Below are positions 1-8,929 of a stretch of 40,758 nucleotides of DNA, piece after piece. The DNA comes from CAZASK01 sp964487845 (GTDB lineage Bacteria; Chlamydiota; Chlamydiia; Chlamydiales; FEN-1388). The DNA lies in contig CAZASK010000014.1 in assembly GCA_964487845.1 (NCBI GenBank), positions 1 through 40,758 on the forward strand. The letters run 5' to 3'. Below the pieces are notes generated by a model. The model was not told the DNA's origin and searched no databases. It saw only the letters and a list, made by a program, of their open reading frames with translations. Each line of letters begins with the position of its first letter. Position 1 is the first letter of the stretch. The position numbers were made by a program, and so were the translations under genes.

Positions 1-70
1 GCGAAAGTGATAAAGACAATACACAACAGACGATTATTTTTGCAATGGGTTTTGTTTCTATTTTTTCACA

Positions 71-105
71 ATGCCTTCTGAAGCACTCCAGAAGGCGTTT
101 TTTTT
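71..105 (+). terminator. Intrinsic terminator of an upstream gene
   Basis: GCCTTCTG (73-80) and CAGAAGGC (89-96) form a perfect 8-bp stem with an 8-nt loop, followed by a run of eight T (98-105). A stop codon TGA lies at 8-10 in one frame, so the tail of a gene outside the window may end there. The terminator lies inside the reading frame that continues into the next gene, which argues against any start for that gene before about position 110. Confidence 0.8.
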
Positions 106-158
106 ACTATAAAAATATAACATCTTCTAGTACGATGACCCATGTAGTGAGGTTTTTT

Positions 159-2948
159 ATGCAAAATATCCCAACAAGTTCAGGACATCCCAAGCCAGTC
201 GAGCTACCTAAGCTCCCTCAATTCTCTGGCTTTCAAAAGTTCAAGTACGCACTCTCTTCGAAGACTTCAAAGATTGCGATGCAGGTAAAAGCGGTCAAAG
301 AGCAAGTAGACAATGCGTCAAAATCCCCAACATCGACCGCAGAGAAACTGAACGAATATAAACAACAAGCCCAAAATCTTATGAATCTGTGTACATCAAT
401 CAAAAACGCAGACCAACAACGTCTTATTCGTGGACAGCTTCATAAGGTTCAAGTACAAATCAAGCTTTTGGAGTCTCCGCAAGAAAAACCAACCGTATCC
501 CTTCCACAGGAGGAAGATATCTCCTTGTTGCAAAACAATCGATCTCCTGTTTCAAATATTGTACGCATCGGGATGTCAAATAGCAAAGAGGGGGTTCAGA
601 AGGTTGAAACGATAGCAACTCGACTAGTGCGCCTTCAAAAGCATGCAGAGAACGCTACAGCTTCAGAGGTCACATTCCTCTCTCAGCAGCTCTCCCAACT
701 TAGTAGATCTGTCAGCTTAAAAGAGAAGAACAACCCCAATAACTCCGAAATCGCTGATTGGAAAAATCAAATCGAAGAAATCAAGGAAAAACTTCACGTT
801 CTTAATAAAAGCGCTCAGACGTCCATACCTCAGACGTCCATACAAAGAAAAATTTATGATGGCTATCAAGCATTAGACGACTTATACAAAAACGCTTCAA
901 AAAATACCCCAGATACAATTGCCTCTTCATTCACTAAAGTATTTCAAGACCTCAACAACATTGAAGAAACGCTAAAAAACAAGCCTGATGAATCCATTCA
1001 AAGGCAAGTAAACGAATTAAAAGAGGCACTCAACCAATGTAAAACGAATCTATTATCTCCCACAAAACAAGAAGAAACTGCATTCAATGCATATATTCTT
1101 CGAAGAACTATAGATTCAAAAAAACTACCGCATGTACATCAATATATGGCAAAGGCTCTTGCAATGGCGCTCTTATCAAACCCTGCTAGCAAAACTATAA
1201 AGCTCGACCAGGCTATCCTTCTCTTTGGCGGCAACCCTCCCGATTCACTTAAAACAACAATCGACCAGTACAAAGAAAAGACAAGTTTCTCCGAAAGACA
1301 AGGTCAGATTCAGTTGTATAACTCAGCTCAGGACGATCTCCGGAAGCTCGAGGTAATACACAAGACAAAATCATCTCCCTTTACTTCCATGTTCAAATCG
1401 GCGCCTGACTTGGGTAAAGAACTCGAGCTCTTTCAAAAGGTTCAAAAAGCTCATTCCCAAATTATCGAATCGCAAAAACAACATCCACATCCTGATCTGA
1501 GCGACTCTCTTGAAGCAGCTGTCAAGAGCTGCACCGATCATCCCTCATTTATGAAATTATCTTCGCGTACCCTTAGCGAATTGCTTAAAGACAAGATAAT
1601 GCAAGACTGGAGACTCCCCCAAGCCAATATGTACATGTTACACGCTATCTATTCAAAGGACAAAAACGTTCTTGCTAACTTCAAAAAATTTCTATTTGAT
1701 CTTGATCAAACAGTACGTGTACCATTTCTTTCTAAACTTACTCCAGCATCTTTCAACGCTCTCGCACCCACCCTCACCCCTAACGAACTCAAACAGGTAG
1801 AGCAAGATATCCTCAGTGTACACTTAAGTATTCATCAGAAGAGCCTATTTGCCACACACCTCTCTAACATAAAAAATGCCAAGACTCTCGAGGAAGCCCA
1901 AAAGATTCAGAAACAAGGCGCTCAACAGTTCAGGGAAATAGTTAAAAAGCTCCCTGAAAACATACAACAACTTCTGTTGGCAGAAAACCCTCTTCTCGCA
2001 GATCGATATGATCTTGTAGGAATTCCTGCTCCGCAAGCGCTCATCGATCGCTTTACACCGCTGCTCAAGATAGAGGAGAATACAACAGCGCAAGATGTGA
2101 TCAACACAATTCAGAAGATGAAAAAGCCATATCCTGTCATCACTGATGAGGAACGAGGTGCTATGCGAGCACAGTTAAATCTTAATCCGAATCGTGAAGA
2201 GCAAAAACTATTATTGCTTCAGCTGTGGAAAAAGTTACTGATTCAATATCCTGAAGACAATGATCTCCTAGAGACAGTAAAGGGAATCCTACGGTTTCAA
2301 TTCGATCTAAGTGAGACTCAAGAATATAAAATTTTATCAGCAGCGGAGGAGCGTATTACTCTACAACCGCCACAAAATGCTGATCCAGAAAAGCTACTTC
2401 TCAAAGGCATGCAAAAATTAGCTGAATTAGAAATAAAATTTGCTGCCAATATTCCTAAATTACAGAAGCTGTTGGATGAAGTTACAAATCCTTCAGTCAA
2501 AGAGCACCTCAATATCTTTATCCTCCGTCTTGAGAAGATGGCAAACCGGCTGACACAAAAGATGCCGCACAACAAGCTAGCAAATCCGAAAGAGGAGGAA
2601 CAGTATTTGAACTCTTTAGCGAGAATCGACGACAAATCCAATTTCTTTCAACACGCACTTCAAGAGCTTAACGCAAGTGAAGGCGAGCCTTTTTATGAGC
2701 TGCTAAACGCCTTCGCTCCTCTGATGAAAGCCCTTAGCGAATCACAAGATGACAATACAAAGTCCACGATCTTGACGCTCGTAAATAACACAGCCACTAC
2801 TACAATAGCCTCGCTAGTAAAGGAGTTAATGAAGGTCATTCCAAATACCAATGATGAAAATCGAAAACTGATTGAAAACAGTTATGAACAAATGACGGTT
2901 TCCCTTAAGGCAATGCAAGAGCTCATGCTGAAGATGTTATCCAAGTAA
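159..2948 (+). CDS. Large alpha-helical hypothetical protein
   Basis: I do not recognise this 929-residue protein. It has no signal peptide or membrane segment. It is rich in Lys, Gln, Glu and Leu with long amphipathic helical stretches typical of coiled-coil or helical-repeat proteins, and a Pro/Ser-rich N-terminus. The ATG at 159 is chosen because a purine-rich GTGAGG sits about 6 nt before it and because the open frame back to 45 runs through an intrinsic terminator. A 15-bp exact tandem duplication (814-828, 829-843) adds a five-residue repeat QTSIP/QTSIQ in frame. It ends 3 bp from the end of the convergent nhaD. In an intracellular bacterium a protein of this build could be an effector or structural protein, but nothing in the sequence proves that. 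Confidence 0.8.
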   Translation: MQNIPTSSGHPKPVELPKLPQFSGFQKFKYALSSKTSKIAMQVKAVKEQVDNASKSPTSTAEKLNEYKQQAQNLMNLCTSIKNADQQRLIRGQLHKVQVQIKLLESPQEKPTVSLPQEEDISLLQNNRSPVSNIVRIGMSNSKEGVQKVETIATRLVRLQKHAENATASEVTFLSQQLSQLSRSVSLKEKNNPNNSEIADWKNQIEEIKEKLHVLNKSAQTSIPQTSIQRKIYDGYQALDDLYKNASKNTPDTIASSFTKVFQDLNNIEETLKNKPDESIQRQVNELKEALNQCKTNLLSPTKQEETAFNAYILRRTIDSKKLPHVHQYMAKALAMALLSNPASKTIKLDQAILLFGGNPPDSLKTTIDQYKEKTSFSERQGQIQLYNSAQDDLRKLEVIHKTKSSPFTSMFKSAPDLGKELELFQKVQKAHSQIIESQKQHPHPDLSDSLEAAVKSCTDHPSFMKLSSRTLSELLKDKIMQDWRLPQANMYMLHAIYSKDKNVLANFKKFLFDLDQTVRVPFLSKLTPASFNALAPTLTPNELKQVEQDILSVHLSIHQKSLFATHLSNIKNAKTLEEAQKIQKQGAQQFREIVKKLPENIQQLLLAENPLLADRYDLVGIPAPQALIDRFTPLLKIEENTTAQDVINTIQKMKKPYPVITDEERGAMRAQLNLNPNREEQKLLLLQLWKKLLIQYPEDNDLLETVKGILRFQFDLSETQEYKILSAAEERITLQPPQNADPEKLLLKGMQKLAELEIKFAANIPKLQKLLDEVTNPSVKEHLNIFILRLEKMANRLTQKMPHNKLANPKEEEQYLNSLARIDDKSNFFQHALQELNASEGEPFYELLNAFAPLMKALSESQDDNTKSTILTLVNNTATTTIASLVKELMKVIPNTNDENRKLIENSYEQMTVSLKAMQELMLKMLSK

Positions 2949-2951
2949 TGG

Positions 2952-4217
2952 CTAAAAAATATGATAAGCCGCCATTCCGAGCAGATACCCGATGGTTGCT
3001 GCCGGAGCGATCCTACGGACATACCAAAAAAAGTCCACCTTCTCCAAGCTCATGAAGGCAACACCGGCGGCAGAGCCAATGACGAGCAAGCTCCCCCCTG
3101 TTCCTGCACAGTAGGCGATAAGCTGCCAGAAAGAGGCGTCGATAGGGACAACATCAGTGCTGTACATGCCCATACATGCAGCGACTAAAGGCACGTTATC
3201 GATCACTGCTGATATCACTCCTATTGCAAGAGCTATGATCTGCTCTGAGGGGATGTGCTGATCGAGAAAGGAGGCTACATTTTTAAGAGTGCCTGCTGTC
3301 TCTAATGCCCCTACGCTGAGGAGAATACCTAAAAAGAATAAAATCGTAGCTGCATCTAACTTCGGAATTACAGAAGTCACCCTCAAATGCTGACGGTCAC
3401 GATGCTTTCTGTGGAATAAATCGGTGATAAGCCACATCAAGCTCATTGAGAATAAAATACCCATAAAAGGAGGAAGACCAGTTACTGTCTTGAAAATAGG
3501 CACTGCTATGAGCGAGAGCATGCCGAGAGCAAATACGCGCTTGCCCTTAGGTTCGATGTCACCATCTACCCCAAGATGTATCTCATGCATGTATTTACCC
3601 TTCAAGCCCTTCGATATAAGAGCAAGAGAGCCTATAAGGCAGAGGATACTCGGTATAAAAAGAGAAAGCATGGTAGGCCCTGCTGTAATTTGTCCGCCCA
3701 CCCAGAGCATCGTCGTCGTGACATCGCCGATGGGCGTCCAGGCACCGCCTGCATTTGCAGCAATGACAACAGCTCCGCCAAAAAGCAGTCTTTCTTCTCG
3801 GCTCACGATCATTTTTTTGAGCATGGTTACCATAACAATCGTCGTCGTTAAGTTATCCAAAATCGCTGATAGAAAAAAAGCAATCACCCCGATAACCCAA
3901 AGAGAAGCTATCTTTGAGCGAATCTTCATAAAACGAACTAGAAGATTTAATCCACCATGGACATGGATGATTTCAACAATCGTCAACGCTCCAAATAAAA
4001 ACAGAACCACCTGACTGACATTAGAAAGATGTTCACTTAAATGTCCTGTATATATATCGCCATGACTCTTATCTGAAAACAAAAGAGCCCACAGAGCAAC
4101 CGCCATAAAAAGCGAGCTCGTTGCTTTATTGATAGATATTTTTTCTTCAAAAATGATACAGATATATCCAATCAGAAACGTTGCGATAATAAGAATATGG
4201 GTAGAATCAGATGACAT
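2952..4217 (-). CDS. nhaD: NhaD-type Na+/H+ antiporter
   Basis: This 421-residue inner-membrane protein belongs to the ion transporter superfamily and would exchange Na+ for H+. It is almost entirely hydrophobic, with about a dozen predicted membrane segments. Two family hallmarks are visible: an ILDNLTTTIVMVTML stretch near residue 120, and a NAGGAWTPIGDVTTTMLW stretch near residue 155, which holds the Gly/Thr-rich ion pathway. A second Asp-Asn pair (VIDNVPLVAA) lies in the C-terminal half, as expected from the internal two-fold repeat. The length fits NhaD. The ATG at 4217 has only a weak ribosome site. The gene stands alone, convergent with the preceding one. NhaD proteins are common in Chlamydiota, where the sodium gradient is used for energy and solute uptake, which fits the two sodium-type symporters nearby. 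Confidence 0.9.
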   Translation of the reverse strand: MSSDSTHILIIATFLIGYICIIFEEKISINKATSSLFMAVALWALLFSDKSHGDIYTGHLSEHLSNVSQVVLFLFGALTIVEIIHVHGGLNLLVRFMKIRSKIASLWVIGVIAFFLSAILDNLTTTIVMVTMLKKMIVSREERLLFGGAVVIAANAGGAWTPIGDVTTTMLWVGGQITAGPTMLSLFIPSILCLIGSLALISKGLKGKYMHEIHLGVDGDIEPKGKRVFALGMLSLIAVPIFKTVTGLPPFMGILFSMSLMWLITDLFHRKHRDRQHLRVTSVIPKLDAATILFFLGILLSVGALETAGTLKNVASFLDQHIPSEQIIALAIGVISAVIDNVPLVAACMGMYSTDVVPIDASFWQLIAYCAGTGGSLLVIGSAAGVAFMSLEKVDFFWYVRRIAPAATIGYLLGMAAYHIF

Positions 4218-4243
4218 ACAGGTAACAATTTATCCGCAAAATT

Positions 4244-4255
4244 TTATCGCGATAA
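4244..4255. promoter_or_regulatory. 12-bp perfect palindrome upstream of nhaD
   Basis: TTATCGCGATAA is a perfect palindrome 27 bp before the nhaD ATG, embedded in AT-rich DNA between the divergent nhaD and the gene at 4488. Its position would suit an operator for nhaD. No regulator has been matched to it. The rest of 4218-4487 has no convincing gene: a 60-codon frame at 4291-4473 has no ribosome site and covers a hairpin. Confidence 0.3.
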
Positions 4256-4345
4256 GCATAAATTAATTCATATTTTTGTGATATCAAAAGATGACTACAA
4301 AAGCTACGACTATTATTTCTCATACAGTGCTCTACAAGACGTTAA

Positions 4346-4400
4346 CGAGAGGGATGATCATGGAATCATCCGATCATCTCGCCCGGAAACGTTTTTTTTT
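4346..4400 (+). promoter_or_regulatory. Leader hairpins followed by a T9 run (candidate attenuator)
   Basis: GGATGAT (4352-4358) pairs with ATCATCC (4365-4371) around a 6-nt loop. An overlapping alternative pairs GATGATC (4353-4359) with GATCATC (4372-4378). The two folds exclude each other. Nine T residues follow at 4392-4400, about 90 nt before the start of the next gene. This arrangement would suit conditional termination in the leader of the gene at 4488, but the gap between stem and T-run is long for a classic terminator, so the call is tentative. Confidence 0.3.
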
Positions 4401-4487
4401 CATTCCCTACTCTACACAAAAATCCCTTACGCTTTTTACGGACATCTTCTATCCTAACCAACCGTTAACTTAAATAAGGAGTGTCCT

Positions 4488-5897
4488 ATGACTAATCCCA
4501 TATATAATCCTAATACTCAATGCTCAACAAATAGCACTGTAATTCTCCATGAAATGCCTTCATTTTATCCAAATGCAGTACCTCAAACTACTGATCCATC
4601 GACAGCACTTGCTATCTATGAAGCTCCTGCAAAACTACCTCCTACAAAACTCGAAGAGCTCGTTACTGGAATTTTTTCTCACATGCGTCCTCTTGCAGTA
4701 GTCCCTTATGGAGCTGGAATAGTGACAATGGTAGGACTCGATAACACACCACAACGAGGGACAACAACCACGGTATCTAAGGCATTGCTTACAACAGGTA
4801 TCGCAACAGGGCTCTACTATATGAGTCAAGATGAAATGTATGCTGTCGCTTACTTTGCAGGGATGGTAGCCACAGCCTGCTTTTCTCAAGCAAAAAAAGC
4901 TCTCTCAGAAAAACGCCCTATTACCGCAACCCTCTATGGAACGGCTATTGGTGGTACGGGCGTTATAGCTTTGAATCCAAAAATCCCATCTTTGATTCGG
5001 CAAATGCTTCTCGAGATATTTTCAAAAATCACAACATCAAAAATTCAACAACCACTTTCCTCTCCATCGCCTTCTTTCAACTTCAATTCTCTACGTAAAC
5101 TTTCAGAACTTTTACTCGAAGCTCCTCCTCAACCTCAATCCACACGATCTCCTCTTTCTTCATGGATGCTTGTAGACCCTAGCACACAGTGTTTTGACAA
5201 TGGACAACATATCTCTGCTACTCAGACGGGACAATGCTTGCTCGACGGACTTGGGAAAGTGAAGCCTCTGCCTCCACAATGCCCTGTAAGAAAGTTTATA
5301 CTTATTGATACTTCGCAATGCCCAAACTCCACGCCGCCTCTCACTCTCCTAGAGACAAGACAGTGCGGCCTCAAACCAACTATTTGGGAACGAATAAGCG
5401 CTCTCAAAAGCGATTCCTGGGATCGTGTAAGCTCAACCAGCAATAATGCTTGGAATCGTGTAAGCTCAACAGCTACTCGCATTTGGGGTGGTATAAAAGG
5501 CCTCTATTCATCCACAGCGCCAAAAATATCTTCACTCGCACTGCCCCTTCTTGATTCAAACGTCCCGGCTCTTGCCATGGGAGGAGTCTGCTTTGAGATG
5601 GCACCACGTATTTATCATAATTTCAAAAACGGAAAAAAACTTATCGGATGTGTCAAACTGACAGCTGTTGTCGCAGGCACCGTACTCAGCACCATGTACG
5701 CCTCCGGACAAACTCTTTTTTCCAGTCAAAAAGAACTACTCCCTTTGATAGGCGCGGTCACCTACTGCTCATATAAGATTGCAGCTCGCGCTGTTCGATG
5801 GTCACCTTCCGCTCTTGACGCCCTTCCTTTTGCAGCGACAGTGTCCACCCTTACATCTGTAATAGTAGCATCTTCAATAAACCCATCTTCTTACTAA
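4488..5897 (+). CDS. Hypothetical membrane protein with Gln-Cys repeats
   Basis: Unrecognised 469-residue protein with an excellent ribosome site (AAGGAG, 8 nt before the ATG). Two hydrophobic blocks are visible: residues ~60-165 with about four possible membrane segments, and residues ~355-465 with four more. Between them is a soluble, Ser/Pro-rich region. A Gln-Cys pair recurs at least six times (NTQCS, STQCF, TGQCL, PPQCP, TSQCP, TRQCG), five of them in the central region. A tandem 11-residue repeat beginning WDRVSST/WNRVSST follows (33-bp period, 5418 and 5451). The paired-hydrophobic-block layout resembles chlamydial inclusion-membrane proteins, but those usually carry one bilobed block, so this is only a suggestion. 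It is followed by a strong terminator. Confidence 0.75.
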   Translation: MTNPIYNPNTQCSTNSTVILHEMPSFYPNAVPQTTDPSTALAIYEAPAKLPPTKLEELVTGIFSHMRPLAVVPYGAGIVTMVGLDNTPQRGTTTTVSKALLTTGIATGLYYMSQDEMYAVAYFAGMVATACFSQAKKALSEKRPITATLYGTAIGGTGVIALNPKIPSLIRQMLLEIFSKITTSKIQQPLSSPSPSFNFNSLRKLSELLLEAPPQPQSTRSPLSSWMLVDPSTQCFDNGQHISATQTGQCLLDGLGKVKPLPPQCPVRKFILIDTSQCPNSTPPLTLLETRQCGLKPTIWERISALKSDSWDRVSSTSNNAWNRVSSTATRIWGGIKGLYSSTAPKISSLALPLLDSNVPALAMGGVCFEMAPRIYHNFKNGKKLIGCVKLTAVVAGTVLSTMYASGQTLFSSQKELLPLIGAVTYCSYKIAARAVRWSPSALDALPFAATVSTLTSVIVASSINPSSY

Positions 5898-5907
5898 CGA
5901 CATGAAC

Positions 5908-5938
5908 AAAAAAGCCCTCAAATTGTTTGAGGGCTTTT
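5908..5938. terminator. Bidirectional intrinsic terminator
   Basis: GCCCTCAAA (5914-5922) pairs perfectly with TTTGAGGGC (5926-5934) around a 3-nt loop. It is flanked by A6 on the left and T4 on the right, so it can stop transcription from both the gene ending at 5897 and the convergent gene ending at 5963. Confidence 0.88.
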
Positions 5939-5962
5939 GATATAACTGGAAAATATAAAAAA

Positions 5963-6655
5963 TTATTTTTTATTCTTATTCTTTTTCTTTTTTAATAATG
6001 CTTTGGCTTTTTTATCTTCTTTCTTCTGTTTTTTTTTCAGCTTTTCTTGCTTACGCAGTTCTTTTTTCTGCTCTTTCTTTTTCAGCTTCTCTTCTTTTCG
6101 CAGCTCTTTTTTATTCAAATGCTTTACTTTGCGAACAAGCGGTACAACATCTTGTTGTACTTGATTGCGGTTGCCTAATACATCAATAAGCTGCTCTTTA
6201 TGAAGAGGAAATACAGGGTTGATGTTTTCTTCTTTTTTCGTATTTACTGGTTGTACAGAATTATTTTTACGAGACGATTGATTCTTCTTATCCCCCACAG
6301 AAATTACAGAAATGTCATCATCTAATATTTCGATAACGGGTATATTCGATGTACGCTCATTTGGCCGTGGTGGATAATTTTCATTCTGAAAATCTTCAAT
6401 TTTCTCTAAAATAGACTGAATGCTTCGAGCCTCTTCCAACAAGCGCTCTGCGTTTTGTGATATTTCGCCTTCTGCCGACTTTAGAATAATCGATTTTTGC
6501 GACGGATTCTGTCTTACCCTATCCTGAGCACCTGTCAAAATTTTCACCATATTAGGCAAAAATGACTGAACATTAGAACGCGCTTTATTTGTCATGATAG
6601 AAACTTGATCAGGAAAATTATCTATTTGACTGTTTTTATTATTTATCGGATTCAT
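5963..6655 (-). CDS. Hypothetical protein with lysine-rich C-terminal tail
   Basis: Unrecognised 230-residue soluble protein. The N-terminal ~100 residues look helical, the middle is acidic and disordered, and the last ~55 residues are dominated by Lys with interspersed Glu, Leu and Arg. It starts with MNPI and ends in KKKNKNKK, as does the neighbouring gene at 6788-7552 (KKNKNKKL). The two are therefore probably diverged duplicates, although the middle sections share little. AAGGTGAT precedes the ATG by about 7 nt. The basic tail suggests binding to nucleic acid or acidic membranes, which is inference. Confidence 0.72.
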   Translation of the reverse strand: MNPINNKNSQIDNFPDQVSIMTNKARSNVQSFLPNMVKILTGAQDRVRQNPSQKSIILKSAEGEISQNAERLLEEARSIQSILEKIEDFQNENYPPRPNERTSNIPVIEILDDDISVISVGDKKNQSSRKNNSVQPVNTKKEENINPVFPLHKEQLIDVLGNRNQVQQDVVPLVRKVKHLNKKELRKEEKLKKKEQKKELRKQEKLKKKQKKEDKKAKALLKKKKNKNKK

Positions 6656-6721
6656 ACAATAATCACCTTATTTTTATAAAAAACAAATTAATTGTACAAA
6701 AACAAACAAAGCAATACAAAT

Positions 6722-6753
6722 AAAAAACGCCCCCACTTTAAAAGCAGGAGCGT
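6722..6753 (-). terminator. Intrinsic terminator after the lysine-rich gene
   Basis: Read on the minus strand, ACGCTCCTGCTTT (6753-6741) pairs with AAAGTGGGGGCGT (6739-6727) using ten Watson-Crick and three G-U pairs, followed by a T-run. It lies 35 bp beyond the stop of the gene at 6788-7552 and before the start of the next gene on that strand, so the two lysine-rich genes are probably transcribed separately. Confidence 0.8.
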
Positions 6754-6787
6754 CTATTACTACTATTATTATTTATTTTTATAAGAA

Positions 6788-7552
6788 TTATAATTTTTTA
6801 TTTTTATTTTTCTTTTCAAGTTTTTTTATCTCACGCTGTTTCTTGCGTTCTGCTTTTTCCGCTTTACGCTTTTTCTTGAGCTCTGCTTTCTTGATGCGCT
6901 TTGCCTCTTTTTTACCAATCTTCTTTTTCGGTTTCTTATTACGAACATCTTTTGTCTGAGCAGAATCTAGAGCAACTACGTCTTGGCTCAAATGTTGATC
7001 TTCGAAAACGACTTCATTATCATTTTTCAGCAATGAAGTGTGGAGAAGATCCTCTGAAGAGTCTTCATTATCCACCTCTTCGCTTTCTTCCTTTATTTCA
7101 TTAGCAATCTCGCGCACCGTTTTAATAGAGTCAGATACGAATTCATTACGTTCAGGCTTTCTATGAGATGGGGCTTGCGTGATTTGTTCTGGCAGGATGA
7201 TTTCTTCTTTGATCTCACTGAGTTCTTTATTTTCTAGACGCTCGCCAAGGATAACTTCTTCTTTTTTAGTATATACATTCGATTCTGACACAGGCTCATG
7301 ATTGATTGTGTCATTGTGAGACTTCGCGACTACAAAAGGAATATTTTCTTTGATAACCTCGTGTTTGAGATCTTCTATCTGCAAATGTGCATTTTCTACG
7401 AGCTCACCTAATTTTGGAGCGGTTTCAGTGATCACTTCTACCGGCTTTCCACCATTTTCTGGGGGGAGATTTCCCGTGAGGGATTTTACAAATAATTCTA
7501 CTTTTGGGTATTGTTCTGTAATCTTTTCAACGAAAGATGCTATAGGGTTCAT
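6788..7552 (-). CDS. Hypothetical protein with lysine-rich tail (paralogue)
   Basis: Unrecognised 254-residue soluble protein, the likely paralogue of the gene at 5963-6655. It begins MNPIASF, has a helical N-terminal region with an LTGNLPPENGG segment, a long acidic Glu/Asp/Ser-rich middle (residues ~95-195), and a ~50-residue tail alternating Lys, Arg, Glu and Ala that looks like a single highly charged helix. The ribosome site AAGGAG lies about 9 nt before the ATG. It sits 80 bp downstream of the symporter gene on the same strand but ends in its own terminator. No enzymatic motif is visible. Confidence 0.72.
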   Translation of the reverse strand: MNPIASFVEKITEQYPKVELFVKSLTGNLPPENGGKPVEVITETAPKLGELVENAHLQIEDLKHEVIKENIPFVVAKSHNDTINHEPVSESNVYTKKEEVILGERLENKELSEIKEEIILPEQITQAPSHRKPERNEFVSDSIKTVREIANEIKEESEEVDNEDSSEDLLHTSLLKNDNEVVFEDQHLSQDVVALDSAQTKDVRNKKPKKKIGKKEAKRIKKAELKKKRKAEKAERKKQREIKKLEKKNKNKKL

Positions 7553-7632
7553 ATCACTCGCACTCCTTATTATTTGTGTATGCCATCTATTTCACACAAA
7601 CGGAGTTAAGAATAAATAAATGAAAAATTAAG

Positions 7633-8916
7633 TTATGATGAAGCCGAAGAAGATACTTGAGAAGGAGTTATAAAGCCCTCTTTTTTAAGCTCCGAGTCTA
7701 CAATCAATGCGCATGATGCATCAGACCACACATTGATAGAGGTCTCAAATGCATCGATGATTGCATAAAAGGGCAAGATGATACCCATCATCTGCAAAGG
7801 CACTCCCATAGCTGCTAAAAATGCAGAAGACAGAAAATAGCAGCCCATAGGAACGCCAGCATTGCCGACAGCCGCAATTGTGGCTACAAATACCCACAAG
7901 ACAAGCTCTATGGGGGATAATATAACACCATAGCTCATCGATACAAACAACGTAGTTGTCAGAATAAACGCCGCACACGCATTCATATTAATGCTCGTGC
8001 AAAGAGGAATGGTAAATCGAGCTACCTGAGGGTCGATATCTGCCCGCTCAACTGCATTTTTCACAGCCATAGGCACCGTCGCATTCGACGACTTGGTAAA
8101 GAAGGCAAGAGAAAGCGCTGGATACATCGCCTTAGCTAAGCGAGAGGCAGAGAGTCCCTTTGCTCGTAAGAAAAGAGGAAGCACAACACATGCTTGTATC
8201 GCATTCGACAGCATCACACAGGCAAGGTACCACCCTATCGTAGTAAAATCAAGACCACCCCGTACATCTCGCACAAAAAGAACTGTAAACGAAAACAAGG
8301 CAATCGGTATCAGCATGATAATAAGCGACGTCATCTTCATAAACAGCGCGTAGAAGCTCGAAAAAACAGCATGCAGCTTGCTTCGATCAGCTTCTTCTAA
8401 CTGAAATGAAGAGAGCCCTATCAATAATGCCAACACCAGGACTCCGATAACATTATTATCTAAAAATGGACGTACTATATTTGCAGGAAGCGCCTGCAAC
8501 AGATATCCCATATATGAGCCTTGCGGCACAAGCACCTCATCAGAGAGCCCATGTGTCATCTGATGCACCGGATTGATCAGCAAAAAGACTATAAGCGCCA
8601 CAACACTCGCAGACAGCGTTGTAAGCAGCGTATACCGCACTGTTTTTTTTCCCATGAGCTTGATGATCCCGCTATCCCCACTTTTCGTAGCCGCTGTCAC
8701 GAGTGAAAAGAAAATAATAGGCAAACTCACAAGCGACAGTAAATTCATAAATATATCTGAAAGCGCTTCAGCACACACAATAAGAAAGCCTTGTGGAAAA
8801 CAATAGGCAAGGATAGCTCCACCTACGATAGACACAAGATAAATGAGCGGGGAGGAAAACGTAGAAAGAATAGAAGTATTTTTCATAAAATTGTGAGTGA
8901 TTGTATCAGATTCCAT
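7633..8916 (-). CDS. Dicarboxylate/amino acid:cation symporter (DAACS family)
   Basis: This 427-residue inner-membrane carrier takes up glutamate, aspartate or C4-dicarboxylates with Na+ or H+. The family features are present but divergent. There are about eight membrane segments. The first hairpin loop reads TKSSNATVP, in place of the serine-rich loop of GltPh. The NMDGT motif is replaced by NMNACAA. The second hairpin keeps AVGNAGVPMG. These changes leave the substrate uncertain. The start is the ATG at 8916, preceded by an AGAGTG site; a TTG lies just before it. The gap to the kpsF stop is 13 bp, so both are one operon. As I recall, C. trachomatis also carries a gltT-type symporter near kpsF. 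Confidence 0.87.
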   Translation of the reverse strand: MESDTITHNFMKNTSILSTFSSPLIYLVSIVGGAILAYCFPQGFLIVCAEALSDIFMNLLSLVSLPIIFFSLVTAATKSGDSGIIKLMGKKTVRYTLLTTLSASVVALIVFLLINPVHQMTHGLSDEVLVPQGSYMGYLLQALPANIVRPFLDNNVIGVLVLALLIGLSSFQLEEADRSKLHAVFSSFYALFMKMTSLIIMLIPIALFSFTVLFVRDVRGGLDFTTIGWYLACVMLSNAIQACVVLPLFLRAKGLSASRLAKAMYPALSLAFFTKSSNATVPMAVKNAVERADIDPQVARFTIPLCTSINMNACAAFILTTTLFVSMSYGVILSPIELVLWVFVATIAAVGNAGVPMGCYFLSSAFLAAMGVPLQMMGIILPFYAIIDAFETSINVWSDASCALIVDSELKKEGFITPSQVSSSASS

Positions 8917-8929
8917 CAATTACACTCTA

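Noticed and set aside
45..158. N-terminal extension of the first protein
   Set aside because: It would translate an intrinsic terminator; the ATG at 159 has a better upstream site.
3424..4014. 196-codon open frame opposite nhaD
   Set aside because: It is antisense to a clear NhaD gene, has no ribosome site, and its product looks like no protein family.
4291..4473. 60-codon frame in the leader of the gene at 4488
   Set aside because: No ribosome site, crosses the leader hairpins and T-run; more likely non-coding leader.
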